From positions 1,042,871 through 1,106,870 of the forward strand of contig SIJG01000040.1 of NCBI GenBank assembly GCA_023374025.1: a stretch of DNA of 64,000 nt. The letters are read 5' to 3'. This document shows positions 9,419 through 20,024 of the stretch, piece after piece. The position numbers and the translations under genes are program-made. Source of the stretch: Heterodera schachtii (Eukaryota > Nematoda > Chromadorea > Rhabditida > Heteroderidae). A model generated the notes under the pieces. The model was not told where the DNA came from. It ran no database searches and was given only the letters and a program-made list of their open reading frames with translations. Numbering within the stretch: the stretch's first letter is position 1; the number at the start of each line of letters is the position of its first letter.

Positions 9419-11096
9419 AACGCTCCTTCTTCATTTAAAAAAATTTGCAAAGAATTTCACGTCGCTGACAATCATTTTTTCTTTCGGATTTTATATCTTA
9501 TTAAAATTAATTTTATGATAATGAATTGTAATCAACTAAATAAAAAGCAGTTTTTTGCTAATTTTTTAAATTTTTCTGTAATGCTCAACTAATTTTAAGA
9601 TTAATAAAAAAAAAATCAATTTTTAAATCATTTTAAATTTAGTTTTACTCGCTTTGTCCAAACTTTTCTTTTAACCTCCGAATCATGCTAATGTTTACAC
9701 CCATTATTTTCGCTATTTCAGGGTCAGATTTTGCCGTTGTTTCTTTCATTTTCCGATATTCCTTGAATATTTCCATCTTTTTTCGATCATTTTCCTTCAA
9801 TCGCTTTCTGCTTCGCCCATTTTGGTCTGTATGCCGATCAGATAGGGTTAAATCTCCCTCGGACTGATCAGATTTGGCTGAATCTTTGTCAGATTGATCA
9901 ACACAAGACCAATCGTTTTTTCCCTCTTCAATTTCCCCAAATCTTAATAATTGGCGCTTCTTCTTTGGCTCTGTTTTCACCGATTTTCATTAATCTAATT
10001 CGGGTTCACCTTTTACTGTTGTAATTTGCGTAAATTCTTTCTTAATTCTGCTGTAAATTGTTCTTCTTTCGGCTCAATTTTAATTTTCGCTTCTCCAATC
10101 CCCGCAACCGTCGCGACTAATGAGCACAAGAAAATGGTCAAAATATGCATTTTAAAAATTTGATGATTGAAAAATCAGTTATTATAAAAAACAATTTTGT
10201 TATGCAATCAATTTTTGGCACGTAATTTTGCCGAGTTGGCCTTTGTTTATGTCTATGCAGTTAATTTGGAAAGGAGGAAAACGGAAGGAAGTCACAGTTT
10301 GGGTATGTATTCTATTAAGGACAAATGCAATAGACTTGTGAAAAATATTAAAGGTTTTTTCGAATAAATGGTTCAATAATTTCGATTAATATTTAATTTT
10401 GTCATATTGTTGTGGAATAATTTTATAAATGATAGTGCTCCATTGTTAGTAAAATTAGGGTTGGCCGGGGTCCGGGTACCCGACCGGGTCCAAAAGTACA
10501 CTTGTAAGAATGGGGTTCTGGGTCAAATTGTTAAATTTAGGCGTTCGTCAGAAAGCTCATTACGCCAAGTCACACTCCCCCTTGTCAGTGTATTTTGATC
10601 TACCGGCTTATGCGAATTGGATTTTCAAAATCAAATCCCGGTCTTGAAAATGCCCGGGAGTTCGGTGTCCGACTTTCCCTCTCCAAATTGCGTTTTCCAT
10701 TTTCACTTTTCTTCTCATTAACACTTTCGTTTTCGCTTCGTTGCCCTTTCATTAATTTCCAAATGAATTCAAAGAAAAAGATAAAAATATTTTATGATAA
10801 TTCTCTCTCTGCCAATTAAATGTTTCGTTCGTTCCATTGGCCATTAATTTATTCGTTTTTTGTTTTATTTTTTGTGTACGAAAGTGCAACTTTTACCTTC
10901 CATTTTCCTTCCTTTGCTTCTCACTTATCGAAAGTTCATTTGCCCTTTTTTTGCTCACCCCACTTAATTAATTGGCTATTTAAAATGGGAAAAGCCAATA
11001 AAATCCATCATTTTCCTTCCCAATAATTCCTGATCAAATCGGACAATATTTTTGTTGCATTTGCATTTTCGGCATTATCAATGGCCTTTCAGCAAC
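9419..11096. repeat. Direct segmental duplication, copy A (~1.68 kb)
   Basis: From aacgctccttcttc at 9419 to the atggcctttcagcaa region near 11096 the sequence is nearly identical to 14003-15684. Differences are scattered single-base changes and short indels (offset 4584 rising to 4591). It holds the HTH gene copy A, then a stretch with a TTAGGGTTGGCCGGGG start and CCGGGT words (10455-10680) and AT-rich DNA. No TSD or terminal repeat marks it as a transposon. Confidence 0.9.
9645..10150 (-). pseudogene. Secreted HTH protein, copy A (frameshifted)
   Basis: This is the same gene as 14229-14735. The start ATG (10148-10150) and the signal-peptide codons are present, and the HTH exon (9645-~9970) is identical in protein sequence. 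However, one T is missing in the string ttaattctgctg near 10043 (copy B has ttaatttctgctg). This throws exon 1 out of frame after ~33 codons, into a stop. Either copy A is inactivated or this is a homopolymer-type sequencing error. See copy B for the protein description. Confidence 0.7.
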
Positions 11097-11746
11097 ATTT
11101 GATCAACAAATTCTCTCCACTTCTGATTTCCGGTCATTATTCATTATTAGAGTTTAGCAATGATATTTTTAGGTTTTTACAATTTTTTCCTGAGCTCCCA
11201 GTGTCCTGAAACACATATAAAACAAGTTTTATTGGTGGTTGTTAAGCTAATTTTTCGAGTTTTTAGAGCCTATTTTCTATTTTTTTTATTTTTAGAGCCT
11301 AAAAGTCTAAAAATTTTGAACTTTTTGGGAATTTTTTTAAAAAGCACCCTTAAGAATCGACCCCAAAATTTCAGTTAATATTGGTTTGGCTAAATTTTAT
11401 TACTTTTTGCATAACTTTTGTCATTTTACACCCCCTTTAATTTGAGGCTTTTAAAAGCCTATTTTCCATTTTTCGTGCCTATTTTTAGGTTTTTTAGATC
11501 ATATGTCCTACCCATTTTGGCGGTTTTTAGAGCCCAAAAATATCATCGTCCCTATTCATTATTCACAAATGAACACTCAAATAGCTAATTAATTAATAAT
11601 TAATTATTATTTTTTTGCATTTTGTCTCTCATCTCACTTTTTCCTTTGCTTTCCGTGCAGTGTTTTCGCCTCTCCGCAACTGTGCCAACTTCGCTGCGAC
11701 AACGCAAAAAGCGGCGCACTCTCCGCTGCCCTTTTCGCTGAAAACG
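11097..11746. other. Upstream region of the GNAT gene
   Basis: AT-rich. 11210-11560 contains loosely repeated ttttagagcc/aaaagcct words, again a private-word array. A pyrimidine-rich tract ending tttccgtgcag at 11660 precedes the GNAT start and could be a trans-splice or 5' UTR acceptor. No gene is supported. Confidence 0.4.
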
Positions 11747-13078
11747 ATGGACGAATTCGACGAGGACGCGGCGATGGCACAGCGACCGATGCCCAAATGG
11801 AAAAAGGCCGGACTTCGAATTGAGCGTAACTGTGCCGAAAACCAAATTTTTCTGAGCATTGTCCAAGAGGTTTTCTCAGACATTAAATAATTATTAATTG
11901 TCCATCGGTGACAAATTGTCCCTCAAATTGACAGATTGTCGACAAATTTGGCTGGGACAATTCCGCCCACGACTATGACATGTGGAAGAAGGCATTTGGG
12001 CCCAACTTCAGCATGTTCTTCGTCCTCGACCAAAACAGAGTGCCAATGGGCTGCATTAGCATGGCATTGTACCCGCAGGTGGCACATTGGAGTATGTTCT
12101 ACGTGAAGGACCCCTATCATGGGCACCAACTCGGCCGTGCACTCGCTCGAAGAGCGCTGGAATTTGCAGGGGACAGACCCGTATTTGGTTATGCAGGTCA
12201 GAAAACATACGGCAGTCTGGAAATGCTTTTGTACCGATTGATTGCTTTGTAGAATGATCAATCGAATGGCGAATCGATTACTTAGATTGATTGATAGCCA
12301 ATCGGTCGCTTTGTCGACCAATAGATTGATTGATGGCCAATCGACTGATTTAGTCATTATCCCTTTTCTTTTCAAGTACCTGAAATGTGGCACAAATACG
12401 AGGAAGAGTACGCATTCCATCACTATTTGGACTGGCGACTGTGGTCATTCGGTGCGAAATGTGCCGACGTGCGACCCGAACGGTTAGACCACGACTCGAG
12501 CGTGGAGCTGAAGGACTGGCGAGAAGCTTCATTCGACAAACTCTTGCTTTTTGACCGTCAGCAGACGGTGGGCATTGACAGATCGGCGTATTTGCGGGAG
12601 GCACTTCGCCTTCCCCAAAGTGCCGCAAAGGTCAGCAGCGACTAGTTTTTGGCATTCTGTGTTATTTTAATGACTTAAGGTAGCCGTGTGCAGGGAGACG
12701 GGCGACGTGGTCGGCTTGTGTCAGGCGCGGCATTTGCTCGGCAATCGGCTCGGCATCAGTCTGTTCTATGCCAACAGTGAGGTCAGTCGGTCTTTGCCCC
12801 CGCTTTACGCTCCGTCCGTTTTGCTTCAGTCCGTCGCCTCGGCTCTTCTCCGTGCCGTTCTGCTCCAATTTGCGGGCCCCGATCCCTCCGCCAAGTTCGA
12901 CTCGTTCATCTACAAAACTCCGTCCACCAACACGGAGTCCATCCGCCTCTTCCGCCAACTCGTCCAAAATGGGCCGGTCGAACGTCGGCTTTTCTACCCG
13001 CAATTCTCGCGTTATTCGCTGCCTTTTCCCGGCCATCGCATTTTTTCGATCGGCGATGAGCACGTGTCACTGATCTGA
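11747..13078 (+). CDS. GNAT-family N-acetyltransferase with C-terminal Acetyltransf_18-type domain
   Basis: Five exons, 11747-11869, 11935-12196, 12377-12630, 12680-12781 and 12830-13078, join in frame at every junction (phases 0, 1, 0, 0) to give a 329-residue protein. Start MDEFDEDAAM; residues ~15-120 form a GNAT fold with the acetyl-CoA loop region KDPYHGHQLGRALARRALEF (the Q/RxxGxG/A-type motif, here HGHQLGRA). Residues ~130-329 match the second domain of the nematode-expanded DUF1248/Acetyltransf_18 proteins, with GLCQARHLLGNRLGISLFYA and a C-terminus ending in IFSIGDEHVSLI. Substrate is unknown; the family transfers acetyl from acetyl-CoA to an amine. A 48-nt last intron is typical of nematodes. 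Codon use is more GC-rich than neighbouring DNA, as expected for a conserved expressed gene. No damage was seen. The gene sits exactly between the two copies of the 1.68-kb direct repeat. Confidence 0.85.
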
Positions 13079-14002
13079 CCAAAGAACGACGGAGGAAGAG
13101 AAAGGGACAAACGGAGGCAAAAAAGAAAACATTGCCGAAATGGGCACACAATTTAAAAAGTCAAAAGATGGCAGCAAATTCACAAAATTTTGTGTATAAA
13201 TTAACCAATTTACATTTACTGAGATTTTGTCTAAATTATTAAATTGTGTCCACAAAATAATTTTGCGCAGAGGAATTCCCTTTTGGTGCCGTTTCAATTG
13301 GCAACTTTTGATTTGAATTAACAAAATTCTCTTTAAATAATTTCTAAAATTATTATTGGGATTATATATTATGCCTAAAGTGAGAAGATAATTTTTCAAA
13401 TATTTCAACTTTGATTATTTAGTTGGACAAAAAATATTAATTTTTTATTTAATTTTTAAGTGTTTAATATTAATGATTTTGTAAAAGCCAAGTTTATCCG
13501 TTCTCAATGATTTGTTAACAGATTTTGCCTAAAACAAATTAATTTCGAGCAAATTATTTAAAGAAAATTAATGAGCAATTATTATTTTTAGATTTATTTT
13601 AATTTTAAATTGGATAAATGGAAAAAGGGGGTGTGGGTCGACCAATGTTTTTTTCGGGTGGTGGTCGACGGTCAATTGTCAATGGAGTCAATCCATGAAT
13701 TTTGTTGCTTTTCGCAGGCAAATGGGCTTTGTTAAAGATTTTTCAGAAATAGGGAATCGTGGTGCGACTTTTGAGGTTTTGCAACTTGGGGACCAGACAC
13801 TTGAGGATAAAACGACATTTGGGGAGCCGACTTTTGGGGATTTTAATGAAAAAAATTAAAAAATATATATAAACAATTAAATAGTAACTCAGTGGGGCAA
13901 AAAGGGTGGAGGTTCGAGTCCGCTCCATTACACTAATATTTTTTATTTATTTTCCCAATTTTGAAAATTGTTTTGGAGCAAATAAAGTTGACAATCCCGT
14001 CA
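13079..14002. other. Intergenic, no gene; tRNA-like relic
   Basis: AT-rich. The string aactcagtggggcaaaaagggtggaggttcgagtccgctcc near 13886-13926 (split here: aactcagtggggc, ggaggttcgagtccgctcc) resembles a tRNA anticodon/T-arm remnant with the B-box ggttcgagtcc. The 5' half is not complete. Nothing else was recognised. Confidence 0.35.
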
Positions 14003-15684
14003 ACGCTCCTTCTTCATTTAAAAAAATTTGCTAAGAATTTCACGTCGCTGACAATCATTTTTTCTTTCGGATTTTATATCTTATTAAAATTAATTTTATG
14101 ATAATGAATTGTAATCAACTAAATAAAAAGCAGTTTTTTGCTAATTTTTTAAATTTTTCTGTAATGCTCAACTAATTTTAAGATTAATAAAAAAAAAAAT
14201 CAATTTTTAAATCATTTTAAATTTAGTTTTACTCGCTTTGTCCAAACTTTTCTTTTAACCTCCGAATCATGCTAATGTTTACACCCATTATTTTCGCTAT
14301 TTCAGGATCAGATTTTGCCGTTGTTTCTTTCATTTTCCGATATTCCTTGAATATTTCCATCTTTTTTCGATCATTTTCCTTCAATCGCTTTCTGCTTCGC
14401 CCATTTTGGTCTGTATGCCGATCAGATAGGGTTAAATCTCCCTCGGACTGATCAGATTTGGCTGAATCTTTGTCAGATTGATCAACACAAGACCAATCGT
14501 TTTTTCCCTCTTCAATTTCCCCAAATCTTAATAATTGGCGCTTCTTCTTTGGCTCTGTTTTCACCGATTTTCATTAATCTAATTCGGGTTCACCTTTTAC
14601 TGTTGTAATTTGCGTAAATTCTTTCTTAATTTCTGCTGTAAATTGTTCTTCTTTCGGCTCAATTTTAATTTTCGCTTCTCCAATCCCCGCAACCGTCGCG
14701 ACTAATGAGCACAAGAAAATGGTCAAAATATGCATTTTAAAAATTTGATGATTGAAAAATCAGTTATTATAAAAAACAATTTTGTTATGCAATCAATTTT
14801 TGGCACGTAATTTTGCCGAGTTGGCCTTTGTTTATGTCTATGCAGTTAATTTGGAAAGGAGGAAAACGGAAGGAAGTCACAGTTTGGGTATGTATTCTAT
14901 TAAGGACAAATGCAATAGACATTGTGAAAAATATTAAAGGTTTTTTCGAATAAATGGTTCAATAATTTCGATTAATATTTAATTTTGTCATAATGTTGAG
15001 GAATAAATTTATAAATGATAGTGCTCCATTATTAGCAAAATTAGGGTTGGCCGGGGTCCGGGTACCCGACCGGGTCCAAAAGTACACTGGTAAGAATGTG
15101 GTTCTGGGTCAAATTGTTAAATTTAGGCGTTCGTCAGAGGGCTCATTACGCCAAGTACCCTCCCCCTTATCAGTGTATTTTGATCTACCGGCTTATGCGA
15201 ATTGGATTTTCAAAATCAAATCCCGGTCTTGAAAAAGTCCGGGAGTTCGGGTCCGACTTTCCCTCTCCAAATTGCGTTTTCCATTTTCACATTTCACTTT
15301 TCTTCTCATTAACACTTTCGTTTTCGCTTCGTTGCCCTTTCATTAATTTCCAAATGAATTCAAAGAAAAAGATAAAAATATTTTATGATAATTCTCTCTC
15401 TGCCAATTAAATGTTTCGTTCGTTCCATTGGCCATTAATTTATTCGTTTTTTGTTTTATTTTTTGTGTACGAAAGTGCAACTTTTACCCTCCATTTCCTT
15501 CCTTTGCTTCTCACTTATCGAAAGTTCATTTGCCCTTTTTTGCTCACCTCACTTAATTAATTGGCTATTTAAAATGGGAAAAGCCAATAAAATCCATCAT
15601 TTTCCTTCCCAATAATTCCTGATCAAATCGCACAATATTTTTGTTGCATTTGCATTTTCGCCATTATCAATGGCCCTTCAACAA
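14003..15684. repeat. Direct segmental duplication, copy B (~1.68 kb)
   Basis: Near-identical partner of 9419-11096. The 3' boundary lies at or next to an undetermined base (N at 15685), so its end may be an assembly join. It contains the intact HTH gene copy. Confidence 0.9.
14229..14735 (-). CDS. Secreted, NLS-bearing helix-turn-helix protein (intact copy B)
   Basis: Exon 1 is 14594-14735 (ATG at 14733-14735) and exon 2 is 14229-14554. A 39-nt GT...AG intron removes an in-frame TAA TGA pair and gives a 155-residue protein. Residues 1-21 (MHILTIFLCSLVATVAGIGE, then A) are a convincing signal peptide. Next come Lys/Glu-rich segments (KIKIEPKEE) and a basic cluster EPKKKRQLLRF resembling a classical nuclear-localisation signal. 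A Ser/Asp-rich acidic stretch follows, then a second basic cluster (NGRSRKRLKENDRKK). The C-terminal HTH is DPEIAKIMGVNISMIRRLKE. Secretion signal plus NLS plus DNA-binding-like domain is the profile expected of an effector acting in host nuclei, but this is inference. The alternative is a start at the exon-2 frame, giving only a nuclear HTH protein. The 39-nt intron is short, which is the weak point. Confidence 0.65.
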
Positions 15685-16194
15685 NCAAATTATTGACGAA
15701 TTATCCGGAATCGAAATCATCATCCATCCTTTAAACAATTAATGGACAATTGAGAATGGCACAAAGATTTATAAATCAATGACAAACTCGTAACAGTGCA
15801 GGGATGCAGTTTCAAATAGCAAAAGCCCTGTGATAAGTGCGATCGTATTCTAAAAGTGTCACTCCTCCCCCAAAAGTTTGGATAAGCCACTTTTTCTCCG
15901 GCCGATGCCTAATATAAAAAAGCACGAAACCGTTCGTTACGGATTTATCCGCTTAATTATGCTTAATTACAGGGAACCACCAAAATCCCACAATATGTCT
16001 GCTAGTGAACCAAGTGATGGCAAACAACAACGAGCTTCAAAGGTGGATTAATATATTTAGCACGAACAATGAAACCATCGGATTAAAGCTGAGCGATTGG
16101 CATAATAAATCCCATGAAAGAGATGACCAATGGCATTTGGATCCCACAATTTACTATTAATAGATTGAAAATCTTACGATTTGTATGTAATTGG
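15685..16194. other. Undetermined base and mostly non-coding stretch
   Basis: Position 15685 is N, at the end of duplication copy B. Near 15971 tttaattacag or gcttaattacag precedes an ATG (15994) that opens MSASEPSDGKQQRASK and then a GT donor (aaag^gtggat). It could be a first coding exon of an unrecognised gene, but no following exon was found before the MITE at 16195. Confidence 0.25.
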
Positions 16195-16727
16195 TAGAGT
16201 CCGGTAAAAAAAAATTTCCGAGAGCGGGATCGGGAGTTCAAAATTTTCCCGGACGGGAGTCCCGAACGGGATTCCCGTAAAATCCCGTTCTCGTTAAAAT
16301 CCCGTCCATTTTTAACGGGAGTCCCGGGCGGGAGCGGGAGTAATTCGAAAATTTAATTAAAAACAAACACAAAATATTTTAATGCGCAAATTTAAAGGAC
16401 AATTCTTTTATAAAGTAAAAATATACACAAAATTTTGTAAGCGGTCGAAAATCATAAGGCTATATATTTAGAAGTTTTCAATCAAAAATTATTAATTTTA
16501 CCAAAAAAAAGCTCATCTTACTAGTGCATTTTTACTCCCGTTTTTTGGGTAATTTCCGGGAGCGGGAGCTGAAGTTCAAAATTTTCCGGGACGGGAGTCC
16601 CGAACGGGAATCCCGTAAAAATCCCGCTCCCGTAAAAAATCCCGTTCACTGAAAAAAGCGGGAGTCGGGAGCGGGACTCCCGTAAAATCCCGCGGGAGTC
16701 CCGATCCCGCCAGTCTTTAGTAATTGG
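16187..16727. mobile_element. hAT-type MITE with CGGGAGTCCCG interior, 8-bp TSD
   Basis: Element 16195-16719 (525 bp) is flanked by perfect 8-bp direct repeats GTAATTGG (16187-16194 and 16720-16727). The ends TAGAGTCCGG and CCAGTCTTTA are imperfectly inverted. Just inside, GAGCGGGATCGGGAG pairs with the CCCGATCCCGC near the right end. The interior is an array of cgggag/cccgtaaaatcccg words. The 8-bp TSD and TA-G-G/A-G ends are typical of hAT elements. No coding capacity. Confidence 0.8.
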
Positions 16728-18479
16728 ACCCAAAAGGTGGGTTCAGTTTTCTCCTTTCGCTTTGCTGCAATTGGCAATTTGTGACATTGGCCCCGGGTTT
16801 GCCGACCTCCGTCCGCCAGGCTGCCGAATACTTGGATGCAAATATTTTATGCTCTCTGCAGCCATTAGCTAATTAATTAACGATTAATAATTTGTTACAT
16901 CAACAGTACGCCAAAATTCATCCCGCGCATTGAGTAAACCGACCAAATTAATTATACTGTGCTGAACAGCCGCCTCTGTTATAACGGGCATATTTTGGCG
17001 GACACGCGTTTCTGTGCTTAAGGGTTAATGAGACTGATCAGTGAGATGTAACGGGCGGACGATCAAAGCGATGGAAATGAGAATCAAATTTATTTTTGGA
17101 TGAAATATTTGGAAGCACATTCATCCTATTTGTCTGTTGTGTTCTTTGTTCACTTTGCTACTTTATCAATTATTGTTAAAAAAATGACAAAACAAAAAAA
17201 AAGCATGGAAAATAAACAAATTCATTTAAAACATAATTAGGCGATTTAAATATGTATTGCCATAATAAACGGACAGGGATTTCATAATGATGGTTGGCTG
17301 GCTATACGATGGACATCCGATTGAGACAAGGAATTGTAGAAACAAATTTTTCCGCTTTTAAATATTTTTCAGTGTGGAGGGCACATGATTCGGTGGTGGC
17401 GATGGGCACCCTAAGAAAATTAACATCTTCGTTTCTCCCCCCGCCCCTCCCTTGGCACTATGTGATTTCGACACCACATTTTTTAAACAATTTCTAAGAC
17501 TCACTCCTGCTGCATTGTCAACATTAACTAAATTGGGCAATAGAGCGAATATTAAAAAATAAAGAGTTGCTATAACTTATATAGAATAATGCAGACCGAT
17601 TTCTCAACAAAAAATTAAAGATTATAAAAAAGAATAATATCTGAAACACACAGTGTATGATTTAACCTAGGTTCGAGCCCCGTGGGCGGGGGTGGCTTTT
17701 CGCGGGTGTTGGCCGTGGTAAGAGTTACTGTCAATGTTGAAGCACTAACCACTAATCCACAAACATACATATTACAAAGTAAAAGCAAAATTTACCTTAC
17801 TTCATAAAAATTTGTTAAGATGGGTAAAAAAAATTCAAATTGTTTAAATTTTTGCCTTTTGTGCTTTTATCTAAGAAAATGCGCGCCCCCGCGGGGGCGA
17901 AGGTCGCGGGGCCGGGGATGAGGCAAAAACCCTGTCCTGTCCCCGGGGACGGGGCTCGAACCTTAATTTACTAAGTGTTGAAATTACCTGACACACCCTT
18001 CTCTCCACGATAATTATTTCAATTAAAAAAACGATTACTTAGTCGAGTTTATGAAGAACAAAACAAAAACGAAATTGAGAACAGACATTATGTTTAAGTG
18101 AGTAAAGTAAATAGTTAGACATGAGAACGGAACATGAGAAATAGAATTTAATGAACAGATCGGAGATCAATTGGAGCGGCCTGGAAAAATTGATCGATTA
18201 GAACAGACAAAAGTGAGCGAGATAAATTAAATGTAAATATGGAAAAACAAAAGAAAAAGTACAATTTTAATCGTATTTCGATGAAACGAAAAGTAAAATG
18301 AAAATTCAACAGAAGCCCATATCATAGAAATGGAAAATTTAAGATTTTAGTCTCGATGCTAACAAATAAGCAGCAAACTCTGAGCAGAATGTTTAAAAAT
18401 CCGCGTGCCGCCTTTTTAAAAGGGAAGGAAAAAAGTATTTGAATAACAGGTCAAATTGCATAAAATCAACATTTCGCTA
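16728..18479. other. Gene-free stretch with SINE-like repeat and GC-rich block
   Basis: 17650-17890 repeats the SINE-like family of 2005-2200: a tRNA-like ggttcgagccccgtg head near 17668 and the gttactgtcaatgttgaagcact tail near 17723 (split: gttactgtcaatg, ttgaagcact). 17880-17960 is a GC-rich block (cgcgcccccgcgggggcg, ggggacggggctcgaacc) unlike its surroundings. A short minus-strand open segment around 17390-17540 is not convincing. No gene is supported. Confidence 0.5.
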
Positions 18480-18866
18480 ATTAGTTGACATTTTAATCCA
18501 GAGGAAGAAGCATTCGTTATTGGACCCCGCTGCTTTGCATTGGCATACCGGTAGGGTCGCCGCGGTTGAAGCGGATTTGGGGTTAATGGCATTCGTTGAC
18601 GCGTAGAGCAACCGCCGTAACACCTGAAGACAGAGGAACACCCGGGCATGGCAAGCAGAGCATTTCCTATGAGTAATGTGTGTGAAATTGGTTCATTTTC
18701 ATTTTGGACAGTTCGATGAAACAGCACAACAAGAAAACATTTGATCAATTTCCTCTTGTGTTTGTCCTCAGATCATTGGCTTTATCCAGCGAAATGTTTT
18801 GGAGTCGCAGCACAACAAACCGAAGAAAAGGCCCAGGAAAACTGAGAGAACCAAAAGCACCGCCAT
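18480..18866 (-). CDS. Possible small membrane/secreted gene, unidentified
   Basis: The minus-strand ATG at 18864-18866 opens a strongly hydrophobic segment (MAVLLVLSVFLGLFFGLLCC) fitting a signal peptide or anchor, then stops at about 18768 unless spliced. A second open block at about 18480-18680 (CYGGCSTRQRMPLTPNP...) follows a gtcttcag acceptor. I could not close the frame between them. The MULE inserted just upstream, at 18923, may have removed regulatory sequence. Low confidence. Confidence 0.25.
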
Positions 18867-19004
18867 GAAAGCATAGGTCAAGAAACGAAAATGGAGAAAT
18901 GAAAATAATAACTAAAGGATAGCGGTACACCCCAAAACTCCGCCGCCGAAACTCCACCGCCGAAACTCCGCCGAGACATAACTCCGCCGAGAAAAAATTT
19001 TAAA

Positions 19005-19785
19005 TTAATTTTTATTTTCGCCATTCCATTCTTTTTTGATTATGAGTGAGTTGTTCATCGCCATACCGCAGCCCCAATACAAATCATGCGGAGAACTTTC
19101 AACCAAAGTTTTCGACCCCGTTGTGATAAGCAATTTGCTTAATCATCTTATTTTGGCGGAATTTTTTTCGGAGGCCTTGCAACATAACATCTTCACAGAC
19201 ATCGCGCCAAAGGACTGCATTAAACCCCCGAATCTTATTATTTCTTCCAAGCCTTTTTATTGCTGCTGGGGTATTTGTCATCATGATCATATCAACAGCT
19301 TGATAGTCACGAAAAAACAAAGCCTTCTGATGCTGGTAAAATTGTTTTCGATGAATAATTGACTCCGTTCATTTCAAAATAAATTGGATAAAAAATTCGA
19401 AAACGCATAGGATGAACCCCAGAAACAGAGCAATTCATTTCCAATAGGCTGGGGAAATGGCGGATTTGGCGTCGACAGTTCCGTTGTCTCATGGTAACGG
19501 GTAATCAATAGACCATTCCAGAAAAATAATTTCACAATAAGTATTTACTTTGCCAAAAAAACACCTTGATTTCCCCCCGAAAAAATGCGAACGAATTTTT
19601 TCGGTGCTGAAGCCAGAGGAGCATCGAATAACAATACGATCAGCAGCTAATCGTTTGAAATCCATAAAGTCAGCGGATTTAAGTCCAAATGTCGAGAGTT
19701 TCTTCAGCAAAACAATGCGCAAATGACCGTCAGCAAGATTTTCAAAAGACTTAGAAGAAACGAGAAGCGAATCACCATTTGCCAT
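19005..19785 (-). pseudogene. NADAR (YbiA/DUF1768-like) domain gene carried in the MULE
   Basis: The start ATG is at 19783-19785 (MANGDSLLVSSKSFENLADG). After a 5' segment of ~75 residues, the core reads through frame slips as a NADAR fold: HPMRFRIFYPIYFEMNGVNY, then QFYQHQKALFF (Y-Q-H/A-Q-K-A motif), MIMMTNTPAAIKRLGR, GFNAVLWRDVCEDVMLQGLR with KFRQN, then SSPHDLYWGCG (the 'D..WG.G' motif). NADAR proteins bind or cleave ADP-ribose-linked pyrimidine or NAD-derived substrates (YbiA/RibX acts in riboflavin-side metabolism; others remove ADP-ribose from guanine in DNA). One extra A near 19345 and unclear introns (a GTAAAT donor near 19553) break the reading. The domain blocks occur in family order and with conserved spacing, so I am confident of the family, though not of activity. 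Confidence 0.75.
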
Positions 19786-20024
19786 TATTAAAACCTACAA
19801 AGCAAGCAAAAATTGGGTGAAAATAGGGCCGAATCCCAAAACTGTAGAACCAACAATGAAAAATGCAGTTCCGCTTTCAGAACACAAATGATACGTTACG
19901 CAGAATCGCAGTGCTATTTATTGGGTTTCGAAGCAAAAAAATTTAAATATACGCGCTTATAAAGGTCTATATAAACCCACTAAATTTCTTCTCTCTTCAC
20001 TTTCTTGATCCAAATTTTTTTGTA

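Noticed and set aside
10455..10680. Complete hAT MITE beginning TTAGGGTTGGCC
   Set aside because: No inverted right end or 8-bp flank pair could be found in either duplication copy.
12662..13151. Minus-strand open frames over the GNAT 3' end
   Set aside because: They oppose exons that close perfectly in frame on the plus strand.
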